From positions 1-19,877 of the forward strand of contig DASUTB010000093.1 of assembly GCA_036374835.1 (NCBI GenBank): a stretch of DNA of 19,877 nt, read 5' to 3'. The stretch is from DASUTB01 sp036374835 (GTDB taxonomy: Bacteria > Actinomycetota > Actinomycetes > Jiangellales > Jiangellaceae). Shown one piece after another: positions 1-7,034 of the stretch; the first letter of the stretch is position 1; each line of letters starts with the position of its first letter. The notes beneath the pieces are model-generated. The model saw nothing but the letters and a program-made list of their open reading frames with translations, made no database searches and had not been told where the DNA came from. Position numbers and translations under genes: made by a program.

Positions 1-1092
1 GACATCACACCACCCATGCATGCATGGTCCAATGTTGCTGCGCCTACTGAACGTGATCGAACCACGAGCGATCAGGGGGACGGTGAGCCGCTAACGCTGG
101 CGGCGTCCATCACGGCCGCGCTCGGCGACGCGATGACCGTCGACCCGCGCGTGATCGTGTTCGGCGAGGACGTCGGCCGCAAAGGCGGCGTCTACGGTGC
201 GACCCGCGGCCTGGCCCGCAAGTTCGGCGCCGCCCGGGTCTTCGACACCCTGCTGGACGAGCAGTCGATCCTCGGGCTCGGTCTCGGCGCGAGCCTGGCC
301 GGCCTGCTACCGGTTCCCGAGATCCAGTACCTGGCATACCTGCACAACGCCGAGGACCAGTTACGCGGCGAGGCGGCGTCCCTCGCGTTCTTCTCCCAGG
401 GCCAGTACCGGAACCCGATGGTGGTACGGATCGCCGGGCTGGGCTACCAGAAGGGCTTCGGCGGGCATTTCCACAACGACAACGCCGTCGGCGTACTGCG
501 CGACATTCCGGGCATCGTCATTGCCTGCCCGGCGCGCGGTGCCGACGCCGCAGCGATGCTGCGCACCTGCCTCGCCAGCGGGCAGGTATGTGTGTTCCTG
601 GAACCGATCGCGCTGTACCACACCCGCGACCTGCACGAACCGGGCGACGACGCATGGCTCGACCGATACGACCGTCGCGAGACCGTGCCGATCGGCTCGG
701 CGTGCACCTACGGGGACGGGCCGGACCTCACCTTGGTGAGTTTTGCGAACGGCGTGCCGATGAGCCTGCGCGTCGCGCGCCGCCTCGAGCAGGACCGAAT
801 CCGAGCACGCGTCGTCGACCTGCGGTGGCTCGCTCCGTTGCCGGTGGACGACGTCCTGCGTGAAGCGGCGGCGACCGGGCGGGTCCTCATCGTGGACGAG
901 ACGCGCCGGTCCGGCGGCGTATCCGAGGGCGTGATCGCAGCGCTGGTCGACGGCGGATTCGCCGGCTCGGTCGCGCGCGTGACGAGCGCTGACAGCTTCG
1001 TTCCCCTGGGCCCTGCGGCCAACCACGTGCTGCTGGGCGAAGATGAGATAGAGGAGGCCGCCCGGCGCCTCGTCAAGGAAGGATCAGTATGA
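1..1092 (+). CDS. 2-oxoacid dehydrogenase E1 component, beta (transketolase-like) module, 5'-truncated by window edge
   Basis: This is the beta module of a thiamine-diphosphate-dependent 2-oxoacid dehydrogenase (pyruvate/branched-chain type). Such E1 enzymes decarboxylate a 2-oxoacid and pass the acyl group to a lipoyl E2. Counting from the ATG at 16, the conserved core starts near residue 25. It shows FGEDVGRKGGVYG, then RVFDTLLDEQSILGLGLG, then PEIQYLAYLHNAEDQLRGEA with the acidic residue expected near the cofactor, and ends with the transketolase C-terminal fold (LVSFANG, VVDLRWLAPLP, VDETRRSGGVSEG). The frame stays open to base 1 and no Shine-Dalgarno or -10 box precedes the ATG at 16. 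The true start is therefore probably outside the window, possibly as the C-terminal half of a fused alpha-beta E1, a form I know from actinobacteria. The stop overlaps the next start (ATGA at 1089-1092). Substrate unknown. Confidence 0.88.
   Translation, partial: DITPPMHAWSNVAAPTERDRTTSDQGDGEPLTLAASITAALGDAMTVDPRVIVFGEDVGRKGGVYGATRGLARKFGAARVFDTLLDEQSILGLGLGASLAGLLPVPEIQYLAYLHNAEDQLRGEAASLAFFSQGQYRNPMVVRIAGLGYQKGFGGHFHNDNAVGVLRDIPGIVIACPARGADAAAMLRTCLASGQVCVFLEPIALYHTRDLHEPGDDAWLDRYDRRETVPIGSACTYGDGPDLTLVSFANGVPMSLRVARRLEQDRIRARVVDLRWLAPLPVDDVLREAAATGRVLIVDETRRSGGVSEGVIAALVDGGFAGSVARVTSADSFVPLGPAANHVLLGEDEIEEAARRLVKEGSV
1075..1083 (+). promoter_or_regulatory. Shine-Dalgarno sequence for the acyl-CoA dehydrogenase
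   Basis: AAGGAAGGA lies 5 nt before the ATG at 1089, inside the end of the E1 gene. With the ATGA overlap it supports translational coupling of the two genes. Confidence 0.7.
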
Positions 1093-2258
1093 CCGCACCT
1101 GTTGATCCATTACAACTGCTCGGTATCGACCATCTGCTCAGCGACGAGGAGAAGGCGATCACCGAGACGGTGCGCCGGTTCGCGGACGACCACGTCCGCC
1201 CCTACATCGCCGAATGGTACGAGGCCGGCGAGATCCCCGTAGAGCTCGCCCGCGAGGCCGGCAAGCTGGGCCTGCTCGGCATGCACCTGGAAGGCTACGG
1301 CTGCGCCGGGACGAACGCCGTCGCGTACGGCCTGGCCTGCATGGAGCTGGAGGCCGCCGACTCCGGCGTGCGCTCGCTGGTGTCGGTGCAGGGATCGCTG
1401 GCCATGTACGCGATCTGGGCGTTCGGCTCGGAGGAGCAGAAGCAGCAGTGGCTGCCGGGTATGGCGGCCGGCGAGCTGATCGGATGCTTCGGGCTGACCG
1501 AGCCGGACTTCGGCTCCAACCCGGCCGGCATGCGCACCCGCGCCCGGCGGGACGGTGACGACTGGATCATCGACGGCACCAAGATGTGGATCACCAACGG
1601 CTCCATCGCGGACGTGGCGATCGTCTGGGCGAGGACCGATGACGGCATCCGCGGCTTCGTCGTCCCCACCGACACGCCCGGCTTCTCCGCACCGAAGATC
1701 GGCGGCAAGCTGTCGCTGCGGGCGTCGGTCACGAGCGAACTCGTCCTCGAAGGTGTGCGGCTGCCGTCCGATGCCGTCCTGCCCGAGGTGACCAGCCTGC
1801 GCGGGCCGTTGTCGTGCCTCAATGAGGCCCGCTTCGGCATTACGTTCGGCGCACTGGGCGCCGCGCGTGAGTGCCTGGAAGCGGCCATAGCCTACGCCGC
1901 CGACCGCGAGATCTTCGACCGCCCGCTCTCGTCGTACCAGCTCACTCAGGCCAAGCTGGCCGACATGACGCTCGAGCTCCAGAAGGGCTTCCTCCTCGCG
2001 ATGCATCTCGGGCGGCTGAAGGACGACGAGCGGCTCGACCCCCGCCAGGTCAGCCTCGGCAAGCTCAACAACGTGCGTGAAGCGATCGCGATCGCCCGCG
2101 AGTGCCGGACCATTCTCGGCGCGAACGGCATCACGCTCGAGTACCCGGTGCTGCGGCACGCCAACAACCTCGAGTCCGTGCTCACCTACGAGGGCACGTC
2201 CGAGATCCACCAGCTCGTGATCGGCCAGGCTCTGACGGGCGAGTCCGCGTTCTCTTGA
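1089..2258 (+). CDS. acyl-CoA dehydrogenase, glutaryl-CoA dehydrogenase-like
   Basis: A 389-aa flavoenzyme of the acyl-CoA dehydrogenase family, closest by eye to glutaryl-CoA dehydrogenase, which oxidises and decarboxylates glutaryl-CoA to crotonyl-CoA. The FAD-binding segments CFGLTEPDFGSNP and MWITNGSIADVAIVWAR are present. The catalytic base is Glu368 in TYEGTSEIH, the position used by GCDH. Arg95 in DSGVRSLVSVQGSL matches the arginine that binds the distal carboxylate of glutaryl-CoA in the human enzyme; this is the main reason for preferring a dicarboxylyl-CoA substrate. The length is normal for the family. It overlaps the E1 gene by 4 bases, so the two are probably made together. That fits a 2-oxoadipate to glutaryl-CoA to crotonyl-CoA sequence, but the E1 substrate is not proven. 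Another short-chain or dicarboxylyl acyl-CoA remains possible. Confidence 0.9.
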   Translation: MTAPVDPLQLLGIDHLLSDEEKAITETVRRFADDHVRPYIAEWYEAGEIPVELAREAGKLGLLGMHLEGYGCAGTNAVAYGLACMELEAADSGVRSLVSVQGSLAMYAIWAFGSEEQKQQWLPGMAAGELIGCFGLTEPDFGSNPAGMRTRARRDGDDWIIDGTKMWITNGSIADVAIVWARTDDGIRGFVVPTDTPGFSAPKIGGKLSLRASVTSELVLEGVRLPSDAVLPEVTSLRGPLSCLNEARFGITFGALGAARECLEAAIAYAADREIFDRPLSSYQLTQAKLADMTLELQKGFLLAMHLGRLKDDERLDPRQVSLGKLNNVREAIAIARECRTILGANGITLEYPVLRHANNLESVLTYEGTSEIHQLVIGQALTGESAFS

Positions 2259-2495
2259 TCTGGCACGTCCCGGACCGGACCGGCGCGGTTCTCACCGTCC
2301 GCGAGCAGGTGAGCCGCAGGACCAGGCCGGCCTGCTGGCCCTGTTCGACGCATCTGCGGAGTGGTTCGGCGCCGGGCTGTGCTCAACCTGCGTGCGTGAC
2401 CGACCGCGCCGGCCATCGCCGATGGTTCGCTCGCCTGGCGTCCGCAAGAACGATTTCACGTACCGATGAGGATGGTCGACCGGTTCGTTGTGAGC

Positions 2496-2508
2496 TAGAG
2501 TCCCGATG
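2496..2508 (+). promoter_or_regulatory. -10 box of a probable leaderless promoter for the small membrane protein
   Basis: TAGAGT (2496-2501) is followed by exactly 6 nt and then the GTG at 2508, so transcription would start on the start codon. No convincing -35 is seen. There is no GGAGG-like element before the GTG. Confidence 0.45.
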
Positions 2509-2876
2509 TGGGCACGTCGGACATCCCGCGCGATGAGGCGGAGGCCGCCCTTGCGGCACGCCGTGAACTCGGTCCCGACTATGAGGATGCCGTCGTCGAG
2601 TCTTTCACCGCAAAGCTCGATGAAGCGATCGAGCGCCGGGTCGCGGCCGAGGTTCAGCGCCGGCTCGATTCGCCCGAGCAGCAACGGCGCCGGTCCAAGG
2701 ACGCTGCCGAGGAGTCCGGCAAGGCCTTCGTCCTGGCGCTGGCATCACTCGGCCTCTCGATCCCGTTGATCGGCGTCGTGACCGGCACCGATGCGGGCAC
2801 TCTCGGAGTCGTCCTCGTCCTGCTCACGGTGATCTTGGTGAACCTGGCGTTCAACCTCGCACGGCTCCGGCGCTGA
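2508..2876 (+). CDS. small two-TM membrane protein of unknown function
   Basis: A 122-aa protein starting with GTG. The N-terminal half is charged and probably helical, with the stretch RRELGPDYEDAVVESF (about 18-33) followed by a coiled-coil-like region rich in Glu and Arg up to about residue 72. Two hydrophobic segments follow, about 73-93 and 97-117, ending in RLRR. I recognise this layout from actinobacterial hypothetical integral membrane proteins but know no function. The 249 bases before it hold no other gene; I see only the -10 box at 2496. It converges on the Lrp/AsnC gene with 35 bases between the stops. A second ATG at 2506 lies in another frame and gives a poorer protein. The coding call is supported by the amphipathic-to-membrane pattern; the role is unknown. 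Confidence 0.8.
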   Translation: MGTSDIPRDEAEAALAARRELGPDYEDAVVESFTAKLDEAIERRVAAEVQRRLDSPEQQRRRSKDAAEESGKAFVLALASLGLSIPLIGVVTGTDAGTLGVVLVLLTVILVNLAFNLARLRR

Positions 2877-2911
2877 TCCCGCTGCCCGTGTCTGTGCCTT
2901 TGCGCGATTGT

Positions 2912-3349
2912 TCAGGTGAGCGGGCGAGCCTCGTACGGAGTGGACAGGACGATCGTGGTTCGGGTTGAGACGTTGGCCTTACCGCGAATACGGGCGAGCA
3001 GCGCCTCGAGATCTCCGGGTGAGGCGACCCGGACCTTCAGTACGTACGTGTCGTCCCCCGCGACCGAATAGCAGTCCTCGATCTCCGGGAGCTCGGCCAG
3101 CCGGTCCGGCGAGTCGTCCGGCTGGCTCGGGTCGAGCGGCTTGATCGCGATCATCGCGGTGAGCGGTTTGCCCAGTGCTTGGTAGTCGACGACGGCCCGG
3201 TAGCCCTTGATGACGCCGCGCTCCTCGAGCCGCCGGACGCGTTGGTGTACCGCGGACGTCGATAGCCCGGTCGCCTTGCCCAGGTCCGTATAGCTCATCC
3301 GGCCATCACGGGCGAGCAGATCGACGATCCTGCGATCGATGTCCTCCAC
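2912..3349 (-). CDS. Lrp/AsnC family transcriptional regulator
   Basis: A 145-aa regulator of the feast/famine family, which usually binds DNA as dimers or higher assemblies and responds to amino acids. Residues 3-52 form the AsnC-type winged helix-turn-helix (DIDRRIVDLLARDGRMSY, then LGKATGLSTSAVHQRVRRLEERGVI). Residues about 62-143 form the RAM ligand-binding/oligomerisation domain (CYSVAGDDTYVLKVRVAS). The start is GTG at 3349. It is preceded by TAAAGT and exactly 6 nt, so a leaderless mRNA is likely. The gene is divergent from the DUF4870 gene (129 bases apart), which could be a target, and convergent with the small membrane protein gene. The ligand cannot be read from the sequence. Confidence 0.93.
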   Translation of the reverse strand: MEDIDRRIVDLLARDGRMSYTDLGKATGLSTSAVHQRVRRLEERGVIKGYRAVVDYQALGKPLTAMIAIKPLDPSQPDDSPDRLAELPEIEDCYSVAGDDTYVLKVRVASPGDLEALLARIRGKANVSTRTTIVLSTPYEARPLT

Positions 3350-3355
3350 CCGATC

Positions 3356-3385
3356 ACTTTACTGGGCGTCCGGCGTGCGGGTCAC
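3356..3385 (-). promoter_or_regulatory. probable leaderless promoter of the Lrp/AsnC gene
   Basis: On the minus strand TAAAGT (3361-3356) ends 6 nt before the GTG at 3349. A GTGACC (3385-3380) sits 18 nt further up and matches four bases of TTGACA. The predicted transcription start is the G of the start codon. Confidence 0.5.
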
Positions 3386-3478
3386 GCTACATTGGTCGAT
3401 CAGCAGTAGCCCGGCCGTACAGTTCCGTCGGTCGATCCACTACGCTCGCCGCGCATCCCCTGCGATGAGGAGCCGCCC

Positions 3479-3874
3479 GTGACCAATTACCCACCGCCAC
3501 CGCCCGGACCGCCGGACTCCGGCCGGCCGACGATGACCGACTATCAAGCCCGCCAGTGGGCGATGCTCTGCCACCTCTCCGCGTTCGCCGGCTTCGTCAT
3601 CCCGCTGGGCAATCTGCTCGGGCCGCTGCTGTTCTGGCTACTCAAACGCCAGGAACACCCGCTCGTCGACCACAACGGCAAAGAGGCGGTCAACTTCCAG
3701 ATCTCCCTGACGATCTACGCGATCATCTCGGCGATCCTCATCATCGTGATCATCGGAATCATCCTTCTGGTCGCGCTTCTGGTCTTCGAGATCGTCGTGA
3801 TCATCATTGCTTCGATGCGCGCGAACAACGGAGAGATGTATCGCTACCCGCTCACGATCCGCTTCATCAAGTGA
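3479..3874 (+). CDS. DUF4870 (Tic20-like) domain membrane protein
   Basis: A 131-aa membrane protein. A proline-rich cytoplasmic N-terminus (PPPPPGPP at 5-12) leads into RQWAMLCHLSAFAGFVIPLGN, a hydrophobic stretch to about residue 55, the conserved loop HPLVDHNGKEAVNFQIS (60-76), a long membrane region (about 77-111), and the C-terminal signature ASMRANNGEMYRYPLTIRF. This is the full DUF4870 pattern at normal length. Function is not known; the family is distantly related to Tic20. The start is GTG with GAGGAG at 3467-3472 and a 6-nt spacer, so unlike several neighbours it has a proper ribosome binding site. It lies divergent to the Lrp/AsnC gene. Confidence 0.9.
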   Translation: MTNYPPPPPGPPDSGRPTMTDYQARQWAMLCHLSAFAGFVIPLGNLLGPLLFWLLKRQEHPLVDHNGKEAVNFQISLTIYAIISAILIIVIIGIILLVALLVFEIVVIIIASMRANNGEMYRYPLTIRFIK

Positions 3875-3930
3875 GATTCGGGCCGGTAATCTCGAGACTC
3901 GCTTCCCGCTCCCCGTGCCGCTGCATCGAC

Positions 3931-3947
3931 GCCAACGTGCCGTTGGC
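3931..3947 (+). terminator. small hairpin after the DUF4870 gene
   Basis: GCCAACG and CGTTGGC form a perfect 7-bp stem with a 3-nt loop, 57 nt after the DUF4870 stop. No T tract follows. It may be a terminator, or an operator for the class V aminotransferase gene 144 nt further on. Confidence 0.35.
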
Positions 3948-3949
3948 AG

Positions 3950-3961
3950 GTATGCGCATAC
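3950..3961. promoter_or_regulatory. 12-bp perfect palindrome upstream of the class V PLP enzyme
   Basis: GTATGCGCATAC reads the same on both strands and follows the 3931-3947 hairpin by two bases. Its size and symmetry fit a dimeric repressor site. The rest of the 216-base gap between the DUF4870 gene and the start at 4091 shows nothing I can name. Confidence 0.25.
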
Positions 3962-4090
3962 GGCGGCGGCACGTCCGCTGCTGGACGCTACCCGGCAGCA
4001 CGCAGGTGGCCCTTGGCCGGTCGTGTCGCGATGGTTCGTCAATCGTGACCTCACGGCCGACGAGGTGCTGCGGGCTGGAACGATGACCAT

Positions 4091-5128
4091 GTGGACATCG
4101 AGACAGCGCAGACACATTTCATCGCCGAGCCGGGCTGGCTCAACACCGCGAGCTACGGCCTGCCGCCGGACGTCGCCTGGGAGCCGCTCCAGGAGGCGCT
4201 GGCCGACTGGCGCCGCGGCCGGGTCTCGTGGGAGGGCTGGAACGATGCGGTCGGCCGGTCTCGGGAAGCGTTCGCGCGACTCGTCGGTGCGTCGGTCTCG
4301 GACGTCGCGATCGGTGCGCAGGTCTCGCAGATGGTCGGCCCCATCGCCGAGTCGTTGCCGGCCGGCTCGACCGTCCTCGCCGCCGAGGAAGACTTCACGT
4401 CGAACTTGTTTCCTTGGCTCGTGCAGCAGCGACGCGGCGTGAACGTCCGGACGACGCCGGCGGCCAAGCTGGCCGAATCCATCGACGAGGGCACCGATGT
4501 CGTGACGTTCAGCATCGTGCAGTCCGCATCCGGCGAGGTCGCGGATCTGGACGCGATAACGGCAGCCGCACGCGCGGTCGGTGCGATCATCGTTGTCGAT
4601 GGAACCCAGGCGTGTGGCTGGCTGCCGGTCGATGCGACCTTGTTCGACGCGATGGCCGTCGGTGCGTACAAGTGGTTGCTCGCTCCGCGTGGCACCGGGT
4701 TCCTGGTTACGAACGCCAGGCTGAGGGAGTGGGTCGTCCCGTCACAGGCGGGTTGGTTCGCCGGCGACGACCCGCACACGTCGTACTACGGGCCACCTCT
4801 TCGGCTCGCGCCGGACGCTCGGCGGCTCGACATCTCACCGGCGTGGTTCAACTGGATCGCCACCGGGCCTGCCATCGATCTGCTCGACGACGTGGGCGTC
4901 GAGCAGATCCAGCGACACAACGTCTCGCTGGCCAATCGCTTCCGCGCCGGCCTCGGCCTGGAGCCGAGCGACTCAGCCATCGTCTCGGCGGACGTGCCGG
5001 ACGCCGAGGCGAAACTCGCGGCCGCCGGCATCCGTGCCGCGGTCCGAGGTGGACGGATGCGCGCGTCGTTCCATCTCTACAGCACCGAGGACGACGTCGA
5101 CGCGGCCCTCGATGCCCTCACCCACTAG
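4091..5128 (+). CDS. class V aminotransferase-fold PLP-dependent enzyme
   Basis: A 345-aa fold-type I PLP enzyme of aminotransferase class V, the group that includes isopenicillin N epimerase-like proteins, cysteine desulfurases and EgtE-like lyases. The start region reads AEPGWLNTASYGLPP, typical of the group. Asp170 and Gln173 in VVDGTQACGW should contact the cofactor ring. Lys194 in AVGAYKWLLAPRGTGFL is the expected Schiff-base lysine. The C-terminal small domain ends with RMRASFHLYSTEDDVD. Length is at the short end for the class but complete. The GTG start at 4091 has no clear Shine-Dalgarno, so the start is less certain than the gene. The reaction cannot be assigned; neighbours give no pathway. 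It converges on the Xaa-Pro peptidase gene. Confidence 0.88.
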   Translation: MDIETAQTHFIAEPGWLNTASYGLPPDVAWEPLQEALADWRRGRVSWEGWNDAVGRSREAFARLVGASVSDVAIGAQVSQMVGPIAESLPAGSTVLAAEEDFTSNLFPWLVQQRRGVNVRTTPAAKLAESIDEGTDVVTFSIVQSASGEVADLDAITAAARAVGAIIVVDGTQACGWLPVDATLFDAMAVGAYKWLLAPRGTGFLVTNARLREWVVPSQAGWFAGDDPHTSYYGPPLRLAPDARRLDISPAWFNWIATGPAIDLLDDVGVEQIQRHNVSLANRFRAGLGLEPSDSAIVSADVPDAEAKLAAAGIRAAVRGGRMRASFHLYSTEDDVDAALDALTH

Positions 5129-5156
5129 CTTTCCGAGCACCTCGCGTGGCCTTGGA

Positions 5157-5236
5157 CACCTCGCTGGACTCGTACCGCCTGAGAACCGACAATAGGTACA
5201 AGTCGGCTTCCTGAAGTGCACGATCCCAGCGAGGTG
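5157..5236. terminator. inverted repeat between convergent genes, possible bidirectional terminator
   Basis: CACCTCGCTGG (5157-5167) and CCAGCGAGGTG (5226-5236) are exact 11-bp arms around 58 nt. Inside the loop CCGAC (5186-5190) pairs with GTCGG (5202-5206). The element fills most of the space between the class V enzyme stop and the peptidase stop. No T tract is present, so termination is an inference from position. Confidence 0.4.
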
Positions 5237-5257
5237 CACGCATCGGCGCGAGGATCG

Positions 5258-6352
5258 TCACAGGATTGCCAGCTCGCGCGGGCGCTGGTTGAGCCGGTCC
5301 ACACCCTCGTCGGTGACGACGACGATGTCCTCGATGCGGGCGCCGTACTTGCCGGCCAGGTAGAAACCGGGCTCGACGGAGAACGCCATCCCCGCCTCGA
5401 GCGGCAGCGTGTTGCCGCGGACGATGTACGGCTCCTCGTGGGTCTCCATGCCGATTCCGTGTCCGATCCGATGGATGAAGTACTCCCCCAGCCCCGCTTC
5501 GGTGAGCAGGTCGCGCGCGGTGGCGTCGACCGACTCCGCGGTCACGCCGGGACGGACGTGCTCGCACGCGGCCATCTGCGCCCGAAGGAGCGCGTCGTAC
5601 GCCTTGGTGAACTCCGACCGCGGTTCGCCGATGACGTAGGTCCGCGTCGAATCGGAGCAGTAGCCGGCGAACGTCGTCCCTCCGATGTCGACGACCACCG
5701 GATCGCCGTCGGCGATCACGTAATCCTCCGGCTCGTGGTGCGGGCTTGCACTGTTCGGCCCTGCGGCCACGATGACGAAGTCGGCGGTCGCATGGCCCTC
5801 CTCGACGATGGCCGCGGCGATGTCGCGGGCGACATCGTGCTCGGTTCGCCCGACGCGCAGCCACTCGGGCATCCGGGCGTGGACCCGGTCGATCGCTGCG
5901 GCGGCTTCGCGCAGGTACTCCACCTCGTCCGGCGACTTGCGCATCCGCAGTTCGGCCAGGATCGGGCCGGCGATAACCTGCTCGACGTGCGGCAGCGCAT
6001 CGCGGAAGCCGAGTACCTTCTCGGCCCACATCTTGTCGCCGAGAGCGACCCGCCTCGCGTCGGGAAGCATCTTGGCGACGAGCGCGATCGGGTCGTCGGT
6101 TTCCTGCCAGTCGACGATCTCCAGCTCGTTGTGAATGCCGCTCGCCTCGGCCGCCGGGCGCTCCAGCGACGGCACGACGAGCTTCGGGTCATCGTTGACG
6201 GGCAGTACCAGGCAGGTCAGCCGCTCCAGTGCAAGGGCGTCGTACCCGGTGAGGTAGCGCAGGTCGGGTCCGGGCGTCAACAGTATGGCGTCGACCGAGT
6301 CGGCGTCGGCGGCTTCGCGGGCACGGTTCAGGCGGTCAGAGATTACGCTCAC
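5258..6352 (-). CDS. Xaa-Pro peptidase (M24B metallopeptidase)
   Basis: A 364-aa peptidase of family M24B, which cleaves N-terminal residues or dipeptides next to proline using two metal ions. An N-terminal creatinase-like domain (about 1-130) includes PGPDLRYLTGYDAL. The catalytic pita-bread domain follows. The five metal ligands are all visible: Asp222 (VVDIGG), Asp234 (SDSTRTY), His298 (RIGHGIG), Glu327 (SVEPGFY) and Glu341 (RIEDIV); His305 in ETHEEP is the usual second-shell histidine. I chose the GTG at 6352 because a TAGGCT box ends 7 nt before it and the protein then has normal family length. ATGs at 6379 and 6457 would add unconserved residues. M. tuberculosis has its pepE peptidase at the same place relative to the exonuclease and helY, which suggests orthology. 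Confidence 0.93.
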   Translation of the reverse strand: MSVISDRLNRAREAADADSVDAILLTPGPDLRYLTGYDALALERLTCLVLPVNDDPKLVVPSLERPAAEASGIHNELEIVDWQETDDPIALVAKMLPDARRVALGDKMWAEKVLGFRDALPHVEQVIAGPILAELRMRKSPDEVEYLREAAAAIDRVHARMPEWLRVGRTEHDVARDIAAAIVEEGHATADFVIVAAGPNSASPHHEPEDYVIADGDPVVVDIGGTTFAGYCSDSTRTYVIGEPRSEFTKAYDALLRAQMAACEHVRPGVTAESVDATARDLLTEAGLGEYFIHRIGHGIGMETHEEPYIVRGNTLPLEAGMAFSVEPGFYLAGKYGARIEDIVVVTDEGVDRLNQRPRELAIL

Positions 6353-6359
6353 GGTTGCG

Positions 6360-6388
6360 AGCCTAGCCGGAGATGTCATGCGTGACAC
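6360..6388 (-). promoter_or_regulatory. probable near-leaderless promoter of the Xaa-Pro peptidase gene
   Basis: On the minus strand GTGTCA (6388-6383), a 17-nt spacer and TAGGCT (6365-6360) precede the GTG at 6352 by 7 nt. The box would lie inside the coding region if a longer start were used, which argues for the shorter protein. Confidence 0.5.
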
Positions 6389-6461
6389 GGCATTTGACGC
6401 CCCGGCGTGTGCTCTGTCTTCCACGCTCCGGACGAGGCTTGCGGCGGCCTCCGTCACAGCG

Positions 6462-6941
6462 TCAACAGTGGCATGTCGCAGCGTCGAGCGGTGCGGTCAG
6501 CGGGTCGGCCGGAGATCGCGTCGTGCCCTGCGCGGTCTCGACCGCGAAGCCTTCCCGGACCCAGTACTCGATGCCGCCGATCATCTCCTTCACCAGGTAG
6601 CCGAGGGTGGCGAACGCGAGCGCGGCGCGGGTGGCGCCGTTGCAGCCGGGTCCCCAGCAGTAGGTGACCACAGGGGTGGAGGGTTCGATCAGGTCGTTGG
6701 CGTCGGCGGCGATGCGTGCGGTCGGAATATGCATCGCGCCCGGGATATGGCCCTGTTCCCATGCGGCGACCGAGCGGGAGTCGACCAGGACGAAGCCCGG
6801 TGTTCCGCTTTCGATGGCCGCATGGACGTCGGACACGTCGGTCTGGAACGCCAGCCGCGACCGGTAGAACGTTGCAGCCTCGGCGGGGGCCGCGGGCGGA
6901 ATTCGTAGCACGGCGCTGGCAATGGCCTCATTCATCGTCAT
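6462..6941 (-). CDS. single-domain rhodanese-like protein
   Basis: A 159-aa protein with one rhodanese domain (about 35-137). The lead-in FVLVDSRSVAAWEQGHIPGAMHIP is typical. The active-site loop is CNGATR with Cys100 as the sulfur carrier and Arg105 closing the loop; a second cysteine, Cys95, lies in YCWGPGC. Such proteins move sulfane sulfur, for example from thiosulfate, or act in sulfur-redox sensing. The extra N-terminal 34 residues look partly helical, and the C-terminus ends in a Cys-His-Cys tripeptide. The gene is divergent from a second Lrp/AsnC gene with 93 bases between, so that regulator may control it. The in vivo sulfur donor and acceptor are unknown. Confidence 0.92.
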   Translation of the reverse strand: MTMNEAIASAVLRIPPAAPAEAATFYRSRLAFQTDVSDVHAAIESGTPGFVLVDSRSVAAWEQGHIPGAMHIPTARIAADANDLIEPSTPVVTYCWGPGCNGATRAALAFATLGYLVKEMIGGIEYWVREGFAVETAQGTTRSPADPLTAPLDAATCHC

Positions 6942-6948
6942 GGCTGGA

Positions 6949-6977
6949 ACGCTACTGACGCAGGTCGGCGATGCGAA
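6949..6977 (-). promoter_or_regulatory. probable near-leaderless promoter of the rhodanese gene
   Basis: On the minus strand TTCGCA (6977-6972), 17 nt and TAGCGT (6954-6949) end 7 nt before the ATG at 6941. No ribosome binding site is seen in the 7 nt. Confidence 0.5.
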
Positions 6978-6999
6978 GGGCAGTTCCCCGGCAATAGAG

Positions 7000-7028
7000 T
7001 TGATTCACCGTTGTTCCCACGGTAGATC
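7000..7028 (+). promoter_or_regulatory. probable leaderless promoter of the second Lrp/AsnC gene
   Basis: TTGATT (7000-7005), a 17-nt spacer and TAGATC (7023-7028) are followed by exactly 6 nt and the ATG at 7035. This is the best -35/-10 pair in the window, with the predicted start on the A of ATG. It lies 22 bases from the rhodanese -35, so one bound regulator could affect both. Confidence 0.55.
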
Positions 7029-7034
7029 TGTTTC

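Noticed and set aside
1110..2210. 366-aa minus-strand frame opposite the acyl-CoA dehydrogenase
   Set aside because: It has no domain and mirrors the codon bias of a clearly conserved gene on the other strand.
2259..2507. Possible small gene in the gap after the acyl-CoA dehydrogenase
   Set aside because: Frames here are extensions of shadows, biased to Arg and Pro, with no ribosome binding site; only the -10 box at 2496 is notable.
5169..5192. Near match to the PafBC-dependent promoter motif (TTGTCGGTT, then TACGAG) on the minus strand
   Set aside because: The spacer is one base too long, the last bases differ, and no minus-strand gene lies downstream; it sits between convergent gene ends.
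5216..6385. 389-aa plus-strand frame opposite the Xaa-Pro peptidase
   Set aside because: It is antisense to a gene with all five metal ligands and shows no recognisable domain; long shadow frames are common in high-GC DNA.
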